A stretch of 64,000 nt of DNA from Ctena decussata (taxonomy: Eukaryota; Mollusca; Bivalvia; Lucinida; Lucinidae). Under the pieces are notes generated by a model, which searched no databases, had not been told where the DNA came from, and saw nothing but the letters and a program-made list of their open reading frames with translations. Location of the stretch: positions 63,127,434 to 63,191,433 of the forward strand of contig OZ022506.1 of assembly GCA_963989385.1 (NCBI GenBank), read 5' to 3'. Shown here in pieces: positions 22,201 through 32,959 of this stretch. Position numbers and translations under genes: made by a program. Numbering within the stretch: position 1 is the first letter of the stretch; each line of letters starts with the position of its first letter.

Positions 22201-25200
22201 GAAAGTCAGCACAAAGCTCTAATATCTCAAAGTAAATTTTCTGGTTCCAGAAAATTTACTTTAAGATATCAGTAGTTTGAGATAACCGGAGTTGAAATGT
22301 AAAGAAGAAAAGAAAGTGTGTCGATACTATATCCTTTTTTATAAGAAGGTACTTTGAGATAGCGGTGTTTGAGATAACGAGAGTTCACTGTATGTACTTT
22401 TGGTATTTAAAATGAGAATAGGAACACGTGGAAAGCCATTGTTGCAAAGTCATCTGTGGTGCCCTTAGACGTTGCAAGGTTATTTGATAGAACTGAACAG
22501 AATAGAATCGAACAGAATATGGCATGAAATTCATCTGAATTGCTGCAGGAGAACGAGCCATCGCAGCAAAACTCTGACAGTTTGTCTTAGTGGTGTCAAT
22601 TCCACAGCCATCGGCCAACCTTGACATGTATATATATGTGAAGGTCACCAAAACTTTATCAACTCTTGAATTGACCACAACGATAGAACCCTGAAAGTTT
22701 GATAGAAATCCGCCCGACGGTTTAAAATAACGGTTTAAAATAAATGGCTAAAATTTATCACGAGAAGTGCATGTGTTCAGAAGTGAATATTGCATGAAAA
22801 AAGCCTGTTGCACGGACAGGAATTGTCGTGAACTGAAATTCTCTTCGACATGTCGCTTAAAAAGTTGCCATACCCTTCACCAAACCCAACTCAACCCTGT
22901 GGACTTTTCCTCTGTTTTGTGGTTTCTGTATAAAAACAACATACCCATGCAATTAATAATCCCTATCATGTAATGTAATAGAGAACCTATAGTAAAGAGA
23001 AACTCTAGGAATAATAATAAGCTTAGCAAGGGTAAACATTGTTTTCCTTATTCTTGCTCAGAATCATACGTGGTTGGTACCCAATAGAACCGCCTTCTCA
23101 CTGGGCACACAACGTTGAACCAACATTCAATCAACCTTGATTCAACGTCTTGATTCAACGTTTTGTGCCTGCAGGGTAATCGAGGCGGTACTAATGAGTG
23201 CAAACAATCATTGTTTTGAGCAATTGTGAGAAAAATATTACAAATTATCATCGGCTAAAGGCCTTTTTCTGGTTCTGACTATATATTATATCGGAGTGTT
23301 AACAGAACATTCTTACTTGTTCATAATCAAGGACGTATGCCATCCGACCCATGACGTCAAACATAGCCTCACTGTTATCGCTCAGTATCACTTGTTCTTT
23401 GGCAACGGCTTTTCCATCTTTATTGACGAATATTATAGTTTCTCCCTGAAAATAAGTTAAAATTTTGCATAATAGAATTTATTAAGTATAATAGAGATAT
23501 ATACAAAACGGATCATATCTAAACAAAATAAGTATAGATATAACAAAGATTGTAGTTCTTTTTGCTATCATCTATTTTACCGAAAACATCTAAGAATGGC
23601 GAGCTTGTATATTTTTTCTCGAAACTGAAAACCAGTAAAACACATAGATCTACCCAGCATCATCATTTTGGCTATTAATTTATCTCAAGTAATTATCAGG
23701 TCTAGGATAGCCATAAATTTACAGACAGTCTGTAAATTTACAGACTGTCTTTATATTTATAGATATTTTAGTCTGTAAATATACAGACTTGCATAAACCA
23801 GTTCCTGAAAATAAATCGTATGAAAAATCCGCAATCTCTCACTTACATGTCTGTTTTCATCATTATGGTTGACATTTTGCAGAAGATTGCATACATTTGA
23901 TTTCGTGCTACCTTTTAACTGAAAATCAATATAAACCAGACACAGTTCTTTCCCTTTGACCGCAAACTCACTGCAAAATCAGTCTAAGGGAACTAATACG
24001 AGCGGTTTCGGGCCATTTCGTACCAAAGCCCATTTGTCCGAGGTAAGTGATACCCAATATGCCGTAGCCACATTTCTATGCCTGAGGTCAAAATGGCGAT
24101 GATTGTCACGACTGGCAGTCTTGATTTAGCAGTAGAATAATACTCTAACTTATTTTTTAACAGATTCTGTTTGAACAGAACGGCATTGACTGTTATGTTT
24201 AAAGAAACGCCTAAACTTTGATGATGTGTTGTTAGCAGGAGCAACATGATCATCGTCTGCATTCATCATTTTCATGTTATTTCACTCAAATTACATTCAA
24301 CATTACAAATATCGAAATGCGGTTTTAATGTTAAACACCGTTTTACACAATGCGTGTGCCCAAATCTGTAAATTTAAAGACTAAATTGTCTGTAAAAAAG
24401 ACAGCCTGTAAATTTGCAAACTGTCTGTATTTATGGCTATCCTAGACCTGATTAAAACTGTTGACATTCTGCTGTAACGGTTGCTGAAACGGGAACTGCA
24501 ACAAGTTTACCGGTAATATGACATGCTATAATTTCGCTTTTAGCTGTTGACTTTCATACTTACTTCGTATCTAAGTTATATTTGTTCCATCTACGAAGAG
24601 TAAAATAACTTCGTGCACCTATCCAAGAATTAGTCCCCTTATACCCCATCAAAAAGATGAACTAAACTTACCTACAGTAAGTTCAGATCTCCATATGGAA
24701 AAGGATGGCACATGCCTAACACTCTGCTGTTGCATGTATTACATTTAACTGTTAAACTAAAACGAGCCCGAAAAAGAGTCCCAGATTCGATTCCCGCTGG
24801 CGGCGGAAATTTTTACACCCGCAAATAAGGTTCCATTGCACAACACCTTTCATCATCACCCTCCCATCGTTCTGATATGACTGAAACGCTGTTGAAAAGA
24901 AAGTCAAATCGCAAGTCATCTATCCAGTCATATGGATTTTGAGGACCCTACAGGTGGAAAGTAAAGGGTCTAGCTTATCAATGTAGATTCAATGGTTGGC
25001 TAGGTAACGAACTTGCAATCAAGCATACTTGTTTTTGCTTTGATGTTCTGTTGTCCTATACTGTTGGAACCTCAAATGTAAATACCTGCACAAATGTAAC
25101 ACATTTGTGTCTGTTTCACCCCTGATGTTCAAACACACGACCACACGGGCTTACTCCAAGTCATAACTGAAGACGTTGGCCAATTACATACATTTACTTA

Positions 25201-25300
25201 CCTCTGCAGCGGCTCTGCTTGCCCTGTCATTTATCACGTGACCGATAGTGGGTCCGGTCAAATAAAGAACCAGTGTCCAACAAATAATAGAAGCGTACAT
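18625..25300 (-). CDS. BRICHOS-domain secretory protein, gene B (complete model)
   Basis: Six exons, right to left: 25300-25202 (ATG and signal peptide MYASIICWTLVLYLTGPTIG), 23918-23847, 23445-23317, 21616-21494, 20504-20369 and 18734-18625 (stop TAA). Intron phases are 0, 0, 0, 0 and 1, all with GT/AG ends, giving 222 residues. An AG lies directly before the ATG, so a non-coding leader exon is likely. The BRICHOS core is FDVMGRMAYVLDYEQ, then KPCHVTNL, then the second Cys in LSEGLCRDS. The C-terminus is GVGWGELILIGIVIILLL, and the last exon is exactly as long as in gene A (110 nt). Gene A's RPKR site is absent. The second exon (24 codons) has no counterpart in gene A and lies inside the TIR element 23696-24451. 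Known BRICHOS families include SP-C, gastrokines and the precursors of annelid antimicrobial peptides; which of these roles applies here is unknown. Confidence 0.85.
19175..19220. repeat. (GA)n microsatellite
   Basis: A pure run of about 23 GA units in the last intron of BRICHOS gene B. Confidence 0.9.
19253..19466. mobile_element. TA-flanked MITE carrying hairpin copy 5
   Basis: The ends are GGGTAGAGTCGGGTAAC and the inverse GTTACCCGACTCTACCC, and TA lies on both sides (19251-19252 and 19467-19468), as in Tc1/mariner-type insertion. The hairpin module (19350-19417, central stem GAGACGGCTC / GAGTCGTCTC) lies at its middle. Copy 2 starts 85 bp further on. Confidence 0.8.
19551..19766. mobile_element. 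TA-flanked MITE carrying hairpin copy 6
   Basis: This is a second member of the family at 19253, with ends GGGTCAAGTCAGGTAAA and GTTACCAGGCTCGACCCC and TA on both sides. The hairpin module is at 19650-19716, with central stem AGACGACTC / GAGCCGTCT. Arms and hairpin differ from copy 1 at several sites, so the two were probably separate insertions or an old duplication. Confidence 0.8.
19834..20107 (+). mobile_element. tRNA-derived SINE (family A), copy 2, with target duplication
   Basis: This is a full-length family A SINE: the tRNA-like head from 19837, the same body as the copy at 3241, and a caaatcaaccaaccaa tail. It is flanked by a perfect 13-bp duplication, TTGGAACATCAAG, at 19821-19833 and 20108-20120. 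That marks insertion by target-primed reverse transcription and fairly recent activity. It lies in the last intron of BRICHOS gene B, in the opposite orientation. Confidence 0.92.
20163..20322. mobile_element. Palindromic MITE
   Basis: The left arm (acccgtgcctggctcccaca, then atgcctttcggcaaatg) is inverted at the right end (catttgccgaaaggcat, then tgtgggagtcaggtacg). Just inside, aaggcaactatt pairs with aatagttgcctta. It is about 160 bp long and lies next to the SINE. Confidence 0.8.
20811..21043. mobile_element. MITE, GAGCCGCGACACGAC family, copy 2
   Basis: Its ends gtgccgcgacacgacaaaac and ggttttgtcgggttgcggc match copy 1 at 13897 and copy 3 at 21744. It lies in an intron of BRICHOS gene B. 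Confidence 0.85.
21744..21977. mobile_element. MITE, GAGCCGCGACACGAC family, copy 3
   Basis: The ends gagccgcgacacgacaaaac and ttctcgtgtcgcggct are inverted. ATAT lies on both outer sides, near 21740 and 21979, a possible 4-bp target duplication. It is the second copy of the family within the introns of BRICHOS gene B. Confidence 0.85.
22222..22271. repeat. Perfect-stem hairpin
   Basis: The arms tctcaaagtaaattttctgg and ccagaaaatttactttaaga meet at a two-base centre. Related words (gagataaccgg, gagataacgag) recur to 22390, so it is probably the middle of a longer repeat of unknown family. Confidence 0.65.
23098..23176. repeat. CTGGGCACA / TGTGCCTGCAGGG element
   Basis: The ends ctgggcacacaacgttg and caacgttttgtgcctgcagg are inverted. 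The interior is made of alternating ttgaatcaa / ttgattcaa words. It is a member of the same family as the elements at 15779 and 50521. Confidence 0.7.
23696..24451. mobile_element. PIF/Harbinger-like non-autonomous element containing a gene B exon
   Basis: The ends TCAGGTCTAGGATAGCCATA and TATGGCTATCCTAGACCTGA-type sequence (right end tttatggctatcctagacct) are inverted. The element is flanked by TTA on both sides (23693-23695 and 24452-24454), the target duplication typical of PIF/Harbinger. Tandem acagactgtctgtaaattt words fill both sub-ends. There is no transposase. The second exon of BRICHOS gene B (23918-23847) is inside it. Confidence 0.75.
24760..24905 (+). mobile_element. tRNA-derived SINE (family B)
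   Basis: A B-box-like gattcgattcccgc near 24786 is followed by the family B body: ttgcacaacacctttcatc, accctccca, then gatatgactgaaacgctg. The 5' part is degenerate. Confidence 0.7.
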
Positions 25301-25301
25301 C

Positions 25302-26180
25302 TGAAATAAAAGTGCGGAAGGGCATTTCAAGATAGTTTGTATGGAAACTGTTGTTTACTATCATTTTAGAAACATGAGGCTATTGTCTGATAATTTTGGT
25401 ATGAGAAAAGATTAAACTTGTAACACAAACGGTTACTACATCTGCTTCTCACAAATCCAATTCAATTTTCTAAATCTAACCGCTCAGATATTCTACTTGT
25501 TTTACTTTAATTCTTGTCACTTAGGGGCTGCTTTTATACCCGAGTTCTACGAAACAGAGCTCAAAGGTTATATTGCATTTGGTCACATTCAGTCTCAGCT
25601 GAACATAAAAATTCAAATCCATATTAAATCGATCTTATGCAGTTTGCAAACTTATTGTTAATTGTTTCAAGTGCTTCTTTTCCACACTTAGATACATGTT
25701 ATGTCTCTTTTTGGAACGTCAAGTTTGGTTTCGTATTTTGAATTTTATTAAAAACTTAACTCAGCTTAGTATAAAAAAAGTTTTATAATCTCGAAGCCTG
25801 TCTGCAAAAATAAATAAATGAATAAATAAATAAATAACAAATAAAAGAAAGATAATTAATAAATAAATGAGATAAAATAAATGGTAAACAAAAATTGATA
25901 ATAAAATAAATAGATTCAAAATGTATCAAGTCTCACCATTTTATCTTTAGCTAGTACACTCACACTGTACTAATTACCATACCGTACTGTATTTTATACG
26001 TATACTTCGCTCTGACGTAGTTTAGCATGTCACCTAATCATCAATGCATCTAAGCAGTTTGCTGCGGTTTATGAATATTATTAACTAAAATATATGTCAC
26101 CTATCCTTATACCGGGTTCAACAAGGTGTTAAATAGTCACTAAATAGACGAAAAAGAGACAAGTTAAAGTACAGGGTACA
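25302..26180. other. Upstream region of BRICHOS gene B
   Basis: This stretch should hold the promoter and any leader exon of gene B. I cannot place either with confidence. An AATA-rich low-complexity run lies at 25810-25920. A decayed arm of the CTGGCCCCGAGG MITE is visible near 25740-25800. Confidence 0.4.
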
Positions 26181-26552
26181 GGCCCGGATCCAGCCCATCA
26201 CGTACTGGTGGGGCTCTGGATAACTGGTGGGGCTGGGAGGTGCCGAAATGTTGTTGTGTGGGGGAGAGGGCTTGAAAATTTGACATATTAATAGTTCAAT
26301 TTCAAGAGAATTTTATATATATTTTTACCTTGAAATATATGTTGCGATATCTCATTAGAATCGCCTCCCCGAGGCGATTCTAATGAGATTTCACAACATA
26401 TATTTTGAATATTTTGATCTGACCACATTGGATATTTTTTCTCAAACTGTCATCAGATGCTTCTTATTATCTGGAGGAATATATATTATACATATCACAG
26501 AGGCCAACTGGCGGGGCTGCAGCCCCAAAGCCCACCCCCTAGATCCGGGCCT
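26181..26552. mobile_element. Element with CAGGCCCGGATC ends and a palindromic core, copy 1
   Basis: The ends caggcccggatccagccc and ctagatccgggcctg are inverted, with ggtggggct-rich subterminal sequence. A near-perfect palindrome (tctcattagaatcgcctccc and its complement, 26334-26408) lies near the middle. The element at 63231 has the same core and end words. Confidence 0.75.
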
Positions 26553-27124
26553 GGGGTACTGAGGCTTGCTTAATGAAAAAATACATTTCGGTATATGCGG
26601 GTTACAGATTAACACCTGTTAAGGCTGCCCTCTAAGCAGGTCCATCTCTGTTTTCTAAGAATATGAATGGACATAATACAGATGAGTTGCGTAAGTAAAT
26701 TTAGGTCTGACATATTCACCAGCTTGCATGGCCTATAAAATGTTTATAAATTTCACAATTTTATACATTTCTCATGTAGTGCCCATCTGCATTATTAGAT
26801 AGACGCTGATTTGTGTCAAATGCAAATTGCTTTCGGTATATGTGAACGATCCGAATCCATGCAGTCTGATCAGAATCTTTCCTTTTCGCATATACAATCT
26901 GTAAACACTGGGGATCCTAAAAAGGTGAAATTTAAAGACTGATCAGTTTTGGAAATGATTCGACTAATTTTTACACTTTCTTTATGCACATGGCTTAAGG
27001 CCTCTTTTCACACGTCGCAAATCAATTTTATATTTGTATTTTGTATCCGGGATGACAGTTGAATTTTACGGGTAATTGCACCGCACTCTGCAGCGTCATT
27101 ATACGGAGGCGGATACTAACTTTT

Positions 27125-27284
27125 TACTAAGTGAGTGGGTGAGCTTGATTTTAACGTCCAACCACTAAGTAAGTCATATGGAGACGGACCTCGGTCAGAA
27201 AGACCGGAGAAGCGGGGAATCGATCTTGCGATCCCTGGATTGGTAGTCCAGCTTGTCATTCACTATACTACCGCCGCTCCTGCG
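27125..27284 (-). mobile_element. tRNA-derived SINE-like sequence
   Basis: Read on the minus strand it has an A-box-like GCGGTAGTATAGTGAATG and a B-box-like AGATCGATTCCCCGC. Its far end (ttgattttaacgtcc on the plus strand) resembles the family B SINE tails. It appears to be a separate, tRNA-headed relative of that family. Confidence 0.55.
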
Positions 27285-27719
27285 GATGATAAAGAAGAGA
27301 CCAGATGAGCATGACGTTGCTCAACCGAATCCTTTCAATTGTAACAGAATTATATTAACCTTTTTCTATAACTGACCCTTAAGTTCGGCGTGTAGCTGAT
27401 TTTTTCCACAGTGATCAGCGTCTTCCTTTTTTATTGTTAGGTTCCCCAGGGTATACAGATTCTAAATGCTAGAAAAGAAAACTTTGCTTGGACTGCGCAG
27501 CATATAATCATGATCTGTTCTACGTACATGTAAAGAATCGTTAAATTATTCCAAATTGTGTTTGTTTAATGTTTATGGTTGGAAGCATCGGCGGACGGAC
27601 GCCAGTTGCATAGCTATATCCCTCGAGATTGTAATTCGGAGAATAAACATGTATATTCACAGCAAAAAACAACAACAACAAATATCTTTAAAGAAGATAA
27701 ACGTTGCCAGAGAAATATT

Positions 27720-27985
27720 AAGTGATAAAGTGCCGGGCACGGTACTCGGTCGTGAGCGTGTCCACTACGAATGCTAGCGACACAGAGTTTGATCCTCGCA
27801 TCCGGTACGTTCTTTCTTGGAGACATTTTCCTCCCTTTCGTTGATTTTAGAAGAACAGCAGTCAGTTCAGAGCGAAGGAATAAGCACTCAGTACTGGTAG
27901 ACTTCCTCTGTAAGGCTTGCACAGAAACAGTGTGGTTAGGGTACTTACGTGTTCGACATTTCCCCGTTATCAACCGGGCCTGACC
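27720..27985 (+). mobile_element. Diverged SINE sharing the family A body
   Basis: It has a degenerate tRNA-like head (B-box-like gtttgatcctcgc near 27788). The body words gcactcagtactggta, cagtgtggttagg and gttcgacatttcc parallel those of the family A SINEs. No clean target duplication is seen. Confidence 0.6.
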
Positions 27986-28103
27986 CCTCCCCCGCCCACC
28001 CCCCACCCACCCACCCACCAAAAAAAGCAAACAAGTAAGTTATGTTTTGATCACTTGATTACCCACAAATAAGCGATATCCGAATTGGCATTTTTCTTAA
28101 ACA

Positions 28104-28306
28104 CTGGCACTTGAGTTTCAAAAGTGAATATACTAAAAAATGTCCGAGAAATCCATTTAAACATACACTACACAAATGTGTCTTTACAGTCAATGTACAT
28201 ATCTAAAGTTTACATATGGACACGACTGTGATGACACATCTGTGTATTCGCTTTTAAAGGAATACGTCAGACAATTTAGAATCTCTTTGGAACTCAAGTG
28301 CCAGTA
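28104..28306. mobile_element. Palindromic element, CACTGGCACTTGA ends, copy 2
   Basis: The ends aacactggcacttgagttt and gaactcaagtgccagtat are inverted over about 200 bp. The outer word is shared with 13505-13650. The interior is not conserved between the two. Confidence 0.65.
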
Positions 28307-28827
28307 TTCTAAAAGACCATCTAGTCAGTCCTCCGTCTTTTATTTTCCGTCAACCTTCGGAAAAAGCTGTGTGTCAAGTCCAATACGATTGACGACAGGC
28401 CGATCTGTTTATTATACCGGCCAATGGAATGGCGTAAAATGTGGGTCAATAGTACGGTTAGACGTTGCCTTACGGCAACGAAAAAAAAAAAAGAAATGAA
28501 AGAAATCAGCTGTCAGTCAGTGAACGCTCTTGACCGCTTTACCTCATATCTACGATGGTCTAAAAGGGACATTTTCAAGTATTAAAGACAATATCATATA
28601 GTGAAAACTAAGAACAGGATCTGTTGATGGAACAGACTTGCAGTTTTTCATTGATTTTCTGGAATAAAACCGGTACATGAAAACAGATTTAAGTTAACGA
28701 AGTTTTGGTTTTCATGAGAATAAATGCCGTGTATCACTAATAATACTAATCACTAGTATATAGACAGTTAAGTATGAAGAGACACATGGTGACAACTGAC
28801 ACTTAGCGTTCAATATATTAGACATTT

Positions 28828-28896
28828 GCAAATAGTATAGACCCCAAGCAGACACCAAAAACGCGATTTCTGTGAACAATGTTTTTCACTGTTTGC
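28828..28896. repeat. Hairpin module, diverged copy
   Basis: The outer arms GCAAATAGTATAGACCCC and the matching cactgtttgc are kept. The central stem has largely lost complementarity. Length is still about 69 bp. Confidence 0.6.
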
Positions 28897-28934
28897 ATAA
28901 TACAAATGTAATTTTTCCTTTAAAATAAAATAAA

Positions 28935-29748
28935 ACAAGAGGGCCATGAGGCCCCGAATCGCTCACCTGGGCATGGAGGTCATGTTGGTCATGTGACATA
29001 GACCGCTTGAATAAACCCCTGGAGGCTGTGTATGTAATTTGGTTACAATTAGCCCAGTGGCTTTTGAGGAGATGTCTGAAACTTGTCAAAATATGAGAGA
29101 CATGGGTCTGAGGTCAAAGAATAACCTTGACCTCTATAACCGCAAATCTTCCATGTACTAATTTAGACGACTACAGTTACCAATTTTTAGGCCAACATTT
29201 TCTAAACTTGCCATGAAATCTTATGTTCTAGCATTTGCCCATATTTGATCTTGCCGCAAAAAGGTCAAGGTCAGCCCAAGGTCATCATTTGAAAATTCTT
29301 GATAGTAATCAAGTACCTGATGCTATATACCAAGTTTCAAGGCCTTCCGCCTATTTGTTCTGGGGGAGAAGATTTTTAAAGGTTTTTGCCATGTATGGGT
29401 GTGGCGGCCATGTTGGACATGTGACCCAGACCGTTTGAACACATTTTCGTTCCCTTAGACCCTAGAGGCTCTATATGAAATTTGGTTACAATTGGCCAAG
29501 TGGCCTCTGAAAAGATGTTTGAAAATGTCAAAATATGAGAGACATGGGTCAAAGAATGGCCTTGACCTTTTGTATTCACGGTTGTTCATCATCTCATAAA
29601 AATGACTGTATATACCAGCTTTCAGGCCAAAATCTTCAAAACTTTAAATGAGACCTTACGTTCTAGCATTTTCACATATTTGACCTTGACGCAAAAAAAA
29701 AGATCAGGGTCAACTCAATGTCCTTATTTGAGCAAACTTGGTAGTACT
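28935..29748. mobile_element. Helentron-like repetitive element (family 1), left half
   Basis: It begins ACAAGAG followed by a small hairpin (GGGCC-ATGA-GGCCC) and then CGCTCACCTG, whose inverse CAGGTGAGC closes the right half at about 54980. The interior repeats units of roughly 440 bp (atatgggtgtggcggccatg, gtttcaaggccttccg, aaatttggttacaatt). It stops at 29748, where the composite insertion begins. The second half resumes at 53352. Confidence 0.65.
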
Positions 29749-30799
29749 TAAGAGAGGCTGACTGTAAGCATCGAGCCCATAATAACGTGGAAAATCGAAA
29801 ATTACGGATTTAGCTGATATTTTGGGAAATTGATATATACCTTGCTTGTTTGTGTTTCACAAATTTTTAGCGGTCAGCGTTCGGCCGTTTCCATGGTAAC
29901 CAGGATTCCATTTTGAAAATGTCAATATTAAGACCTTAATGTAACATTCCCTCGCTAAAAATTGAACAACAAATATTATCCTATTCTGTTTTGTTTGTGT
30001 AGTTTGACAATACATAGCTGTGTAATGAGATTACATAATATTAATGTTTTCTGTCCCACATTATCAAAGGAAGAGCTTTTACTGGAAAAAATAGACCCAA
30101 TTTTGAGTGAAAAATACGGGTTTTATTCGCCTAATACCTAAAATGGCAGTCACGTTTGAAAATAAGGCCATACTTACATGATAGAGTAAGGTTCGTAGTT
30201 TAAGAATGTCAAAAAAAAGGTGTAAACTCGCAAAGTTTCAAATTTTATTCATCTTTGAAATGTGTCAATGTTGTAAAAGTGTAGCAAGGGAGTTAAGTCA
30301 ACCTGGGATTATCTTACCTCCCTTGACGATTACAAATGTGCGAACACTACAGGTAGTATCAATGATCTTCCATAATAAAATATAGCATCATTAAAAGAAT
30401 TAGATAACTGTCAACAATGCTCATTATGACCTTTTTAGCTCTATGAAATTGGTCCTTTCACCAAGACTGCAGTTGCAGATATATTTGATGACAAAAGTTG
30501 TGCCGAGCAAAACGTCTGCAGAAATCACGGTCTAGAAGAACGGAGTAAAAACATTTTATTTGCTGCAATACGTTTGCTTTTTCTTTATTTTATGTTGAAA
30601 TTAGAAAAATTTACTAGCTTTTCTTGAATATATTACTTCTTTGAAGTAGGTAAAACACAAAATCAGGCAGTTTCAGGAAAAAAGTGGTGTAGGCCTACTC
30701 GAGTACAGTGTCTATTCACCGGAGGATAGGCTGAAATGTTCTGTGACCTATGATTGTCATATTACATAGAACAGCCAAGAATTGGTGCATGAACGACTT

Positions 30800-30865
30800 A
30801 TAGTTTTACATCCTTTTAACAGTAGTTCAGTCATATCTTGGCGACTGGAGGAAAACTGCGCGAGT

Positions 30866-30896
<31 letters not shown>

Positions 30897-31040
30897 TATG
30901 AAGGGCTCTGTGTGTGTGTGCAATGGAGACCTATTGCCTATTGGCAGTTGGAAAGATTTACGCCTCAAGCGGGTCTCGAGCCCGGAATTACTAGACTAGC
31001 AGGCCAGAGCTTAACATATTGTGCTACCGGGGCTCCTGGA
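30800..31040 (-). mobile_element. tRNA-derived SINE (family B)
   Basis: On the minus strand it reads from GCCCCGGTAGCACAATATG, through a T-arm-like GGGCTCGAGACCCGC, to the family B end (ctgttaaaaggatg with a cat-rich tail). A GT/G-rich simple repeat (30865-30920) lies inside it. Confidence 0.7.
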
Positions 31041-31149
31041 GCAGCCAAGAAAGTTGTAATTTAGGCAATCCTGATAGGGTGCCATCTAAAGTATACGTGT
31101 ACACGAGTGATTTATTCACCCCATCCACTTCCCTAATTTCATCCACTTT

Positions 31150-31315
31150 CTGTAGCTTAACGAGTGAAGCGCGGGCCTGCTAAGCTAGCAGTCCTTGTTC
31201 GAATCTCAATTTCTGAACGCAGAATTCTTTTATCATAAACGTGGTGCCATTGCACACAGTCTTTCAAAATCATCTATGCCTTGCCGCATGACTAAAGAAA
31301 TGTTTAAAGGGCCAT
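31150..31315 (+). mobile_element. tRNA-derived SINE (family B)
   Basis: A tRNA-like head (gtagcttaacgagtgaagcg, then B-box gttcgaatctc) is followed by ttgcacacagtctttc and catgactaaagaaatg, the diverged family B body. Confidence 0.65.
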
Positions 31316-31499
31316 AGAAATACAAACATGCCATTAACCCTCTTCATTTCACAGTCTGCCATCTAAATTTAATTTTTGGTGCTATAAAAATGTTTATGCC
31401 CATTTTGTGATGAAATTACTATTGGTTTAGCATGTGATTTTTCGAACCATAAAACATTGAGCAAATTGATGCTCGATGCTTACAGTCAGCTATTCTTAA

Positions 31500-32282
31500 C
31501 TCTCTCTGGCTTCGCCCTCGAGAATTTAAAATATTTAGCGATTTGCACTTCAACAGCATGTATCAACCAGTGATTACCCACTGGTAAAAAATATATATCT
31601 TAACTAGTACTGTATCATACATTTTTTTCACATTTGTACACTCTTTCTCTTCCCAAAATGGTGATATCGCTAATGCATAATAAATAAGTTAGACTAGCGC
31701 TAGTCTGATAGCGAAAAGGCTACCGTTAATAGAAAAAGAATTATTTTTTTTTCTCTTCTTTTTCTGGCCAGTCTATAAAACTTGAATCTGCTCCTTTTCT
31801 GATATATACATTAGAGAGAACTTAAAAAAGTTTCGACCAAGCTTCGAATCAAAAGTTAGCAAAATTAGGCGCTCAGGGATGAGATTTCTCATTTAGCTAT
31901 GTATGTAAAAAATACATCATTGTAATCAGTGGAATAACAGCTTTAAGCCCATACGTTATAATAGACTCGCAAATGTTAATTTATATATGTTATTTAGGTC
32001 CAAAAACGAAGATTCGCGGAATTTGAATAAATTGTGTTAAGAAACTTATGGTTTATAGTTCCAAAGAAAACTATGTGCTGAGATGGAAGAAACTTCTCAT
32101 TGACGCATTTCTATAATTTTTATACCAGATTAAAGAGCTTGAAATGCTCTTTCGTGTTAGACGTTATAATTTAATATCGAAAAATGTATTAAATAAGAAA
32201 ATGAAATTTATTTATGAGCTTCTTTACATTTCCTTATTAAACCGAGAACCGTATACACTATAAAGGTAACTGCTTATCTCCG
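31500..32282. other. Stretch between SINEs and the Gypsy element
   Basis: The only recognised feature is a segment of about 105 bp at 31695-31800 (from gactagcgctagtctgatag to tgaatctgctccttttctg), which recurs at 52225-52335, on the other side of the Gypsy element, in the same orientation. No gene is seen. Confidence 0.55.
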
Positions 32283-32816
32283 GCCCTCTCGGAGATAATC
32301 GGACAATCATGGCCCGTAACTATAACGAGAGTTCTTCCCTGTGGCTAATACATGTGACTTATTAAGTTCAGTTTAAAAGCTAAATGATAAAAATTTAATA
32401 ACATCATATAATAACATAAAACATCTAATGAGAAAAAAGCGGTGAGAATCGAACTCACAGCCCTAAGCTCATGAGTCGTGTGCTTTAGCTACTCGGCGAT
32501 GAGGATTACTGAAATATAAAGTTTAGACAAGATTACCGACTCTGCAAAGCTGTAATATTTTCGTTTCGAGATTGTGACCTCCTAGCTTTGATCAGTAAAT
32601 AAATTTTGTAAGTAAGATTTAAAATTAGATTGACACTATCGCTTTTTCATTCTCAGAACACAATTCAGATTCACAGTTTACCGTTTGTTTGAAGACATTA
32701 TGAAATCGTACTAATGGTTCGTTCAAAAAGACTTGCGTTTCTAATCTCAGTTTGTTGAAGAACCCTCTCGGAGATTATCGGAAAATCCCGTAACTATAAC
32801 GAGAATTCTTCCCTAT
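32283..32816. repeat. Direct repeats of about 55 bp flanking a tRNA-like sequence
   Basis: The word ccctctcggagataatcgga followed by cccgtaactataacgagag occurs at 32283-32340 and again, slightly changed, at 32762-32816. Between them, on the minus strand at about 32437-32510, is a tRNA-like sequence with CAT in the anticodon position and a T arm GTGAGTTCGATTCTCAC. Its acceptor ends do not pair. A tRNA-headed retroposon or a small LTR-like relic are both possible. Confidence 0.45.
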
Positions 32817-32959
32817 GCCTGCAATGTGTGTCCCAGTAGTAAGAACTGCAGGATATTATAACTATTATACTGATCTCAAACTCTCAAAAGTAGACTTTGT
32901 AAATGTAAAAAATCGGTACTTTGTTGTCGTGTCGTGCGGAGACTTAATGGGTTTTTTAT

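Noticed and set aside
32926..32935. Repeat GTCGTGTCG at the left LTR edge as a longer target duplication
   Set aside because: Only GTC plus one mismatched base agrees with the other flank (GTCT). The two bases CG shared before TG in both LTR copies belong to the LTR-primer-site spacer on the inner side, so a longer duplication is not supported.
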